Translations under genes and position numbers: made by a program | Notes under the pieces: model-generated | The model's input: the letters and a program-made list of their open reading frames with translations, nothing else | Told to the model about the DNA's origin: nothing | The model's database searches: none | Shown: positions 62,640 through 64,000 of the stretch, piece by piece | Numbering within the stretch: the first letter of the stretch is position 1 | Layout of the letters: each line of letters starts with the position of its first letter | Origin: Malaya genurostris | Taxonomy: Eukaryota; Arthropoda; Insecta; Diptera; Culicidae | Assembly: GCF_030247185.1 (NCBI RefSeq) | Contig: NC_080570.1 | Span: 148,896,641 to 148,960,640, forward strand | Length of the DNA stretch: 64,000 nt | Direction: 5' to 3'

Positions 62640-64000
62640 ACTACCATCTCAACTCGACTACCGAGATCAAATGATGATAAAACTTTATTGGCGCGGAATT
62701 GTTAAATTGCCAGGAAGATGCAAAAAAAGGTAATTTCCAACGGATCCATTTTTCACGACAAAAGCCACAAATTCGAGTATGGTAAAAACCCACTGAAAAA
62801 AAAAACGACGAAAACCTTTCAGCTGCTCGCAGGTCACACTGCAAATAAATGGTTGCTGGTGTTGATGACGATGGTGGTTGGTGGCTGTTTCGCTTGACTT
62901 ATTAAAAGCAATTTCACTTCTCAACAGGTAGCGAGTGCTCTGTGCTCTGTGGGAGAATCAACTCCCCATCCTCTGACATGGTGAAATATGATATGAACTC
63001 GTTTTAGGACTAGATTTTTCTACATGCTGTTGGAACTCTCACTTTTGCTGCCTTTCGTCGGGGTTGGTAGGTATAGAACTAACAATGACCCTGAAGGTGG
63101 CAAAGTTTATTCAAAGGGAGAAGTGGAGAAGTGGAGGTGCAAAGCACACACACACCCACATAGTGACAGTGCACAGAACATGTATGTAGGTAGTCCCAAC
63201 AGTGGCCCGGCACAACAGCCAACAGTAGTTAGTGGACACGACGGGGTTGAAAGAAGAAGCTGAGCGTACGTTTAAAGAAAACGAGTAAAAAGGGCCCAAT
63301 CTTTTTGAATGAGCCACACTGTTGCCTGATGGCATTTATGGGGATACACAAAGTGGGAGTGAAAATTAGTCTTTTGTGGGGAGTTAAAAATAGCTAAATG
63401 GGATCAAAAAAGGTCAGGTCCAAACAAAGGGGAAGCTAGCTTCGGTGGTCGTGAGCTAGCTTTCGTGCACTCGGAAAGACCGTTCCGAAAATGGGGCCCA
63501 GGCCGTAAGTTAGTTTCGGTTCTCGAGGTCAGAAAAGCAGGTTTGTCGGGATCAAATTGTTCGTAATTAAGAGAAACTTTCACGTTAAGGCCATTAAATT
63601 TGGAATCATGTGGGATTATTTACGGGTTGGGTAAGGCGAAAAAAAAACACCTGAAAGAATTTGGATGTTCAGTCAGTTGTTTCTCTGTGCATAATCATTC
63701 CATTCGGCAGACGGTTATCAATCTTTCCCGCGGCAACGGTGTGTACCACGGATCGAAATATCCTCCCCCAATGGAATCCCGGCATCGAATCGTGGCACCT
63801 ATTGAATACTAATATTTTCATTATCCCCGCCCAACCAAACCAAAGCCAACAGTAGCGGGTCGGTCGTTCGGTCGCGGACGGTTCTTCCCGTCTACATTTT
63901 CAGCATTTCGATCCTAGACGCGACGGTGACGCGGTGACAGTGGTGTTAAATTGCCATAAAAGCAGTTCCACGGCAGATGGTACCATCCAATATCAGTGCC
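62640..64000. other. Unassigned right edge
   Basis: No supported gene. The last kilobase is less AT-rich and could be upstream DNA of a gene beyond the window, but there is no direct sign. Confidence 0.35.

Overview
The window is nuclear DNA of a dipteran, most likely a culicine mosquito. It is AT-rich, its genes have short introns with GT-AG borders, and it is crowded with mosquito-type transposons: DD37E elements, mariner, Jockey- and I-clade LINEs, tRNA-derived SINEs and many MITEs. Only two host genes are certain. The species is inferred from gene and transposon style; no search was possible.

Host genes: (1) A tRNA (guanine-N7)-methyltransferase (METTL1/Trm8) on the minus strand, 9736-10515, two exons, 239 aa. 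(2) The RhoGAPp190 gene (p190 RhoGAP) on the minus strand, coding span 47816 to 29845. Ten coding exons could be joined in phase into a 1697-residue protein (GTPase-like domain, FF repeats, pseudo-GTPase region, C-terminal RhoGAP). (3) A possible signal-peptide first exon on the plus strand at 1668-1732, of unknown identity.

Layout: 1-9.6 kb holds degenerate repeats, a SINE and several MITEs. 12.7-17.4 kb is a full-length Jockey-type LINE with a good ORF2 and a broken ORF1. 19.7-20.4 kb is a hAT-type MITE. 20.4-29.8 kb is mostly unassigned AT-rich DNA, part of which may be RhoGAPp190 3' UTR. RhoGAPp190 intron 4 (32.1-38.3 kb) holds a nested stack: a 668-bp retro-insert inside a DD37E transposon that itself sits in an older DD37E copy, plus an ORF1-only retroposon carrying a hAT MITE. 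Intron 2 (40.3-46.4 kb) holds two inverted ~700-bp arms flanking a tandem duplication and a mariner with an open transposase frame. 49.0-55.1 kb is an I-clade LINE with both ORFs open and a target-site duplication (TSD). 56-62 kb is a degenerate array rich in GAATTC, interrupted by two MITEs and a SINE.

The points most worth following up are the ORF1-only retroposon, the intact I-clade LINE, the nested DD37E insertions, the inverted arms inside a transcribed intron, and the GAATTC array. I found no CRISPR, operon or prokaryotic feature, and no convincing tRNA or rRNA gene.
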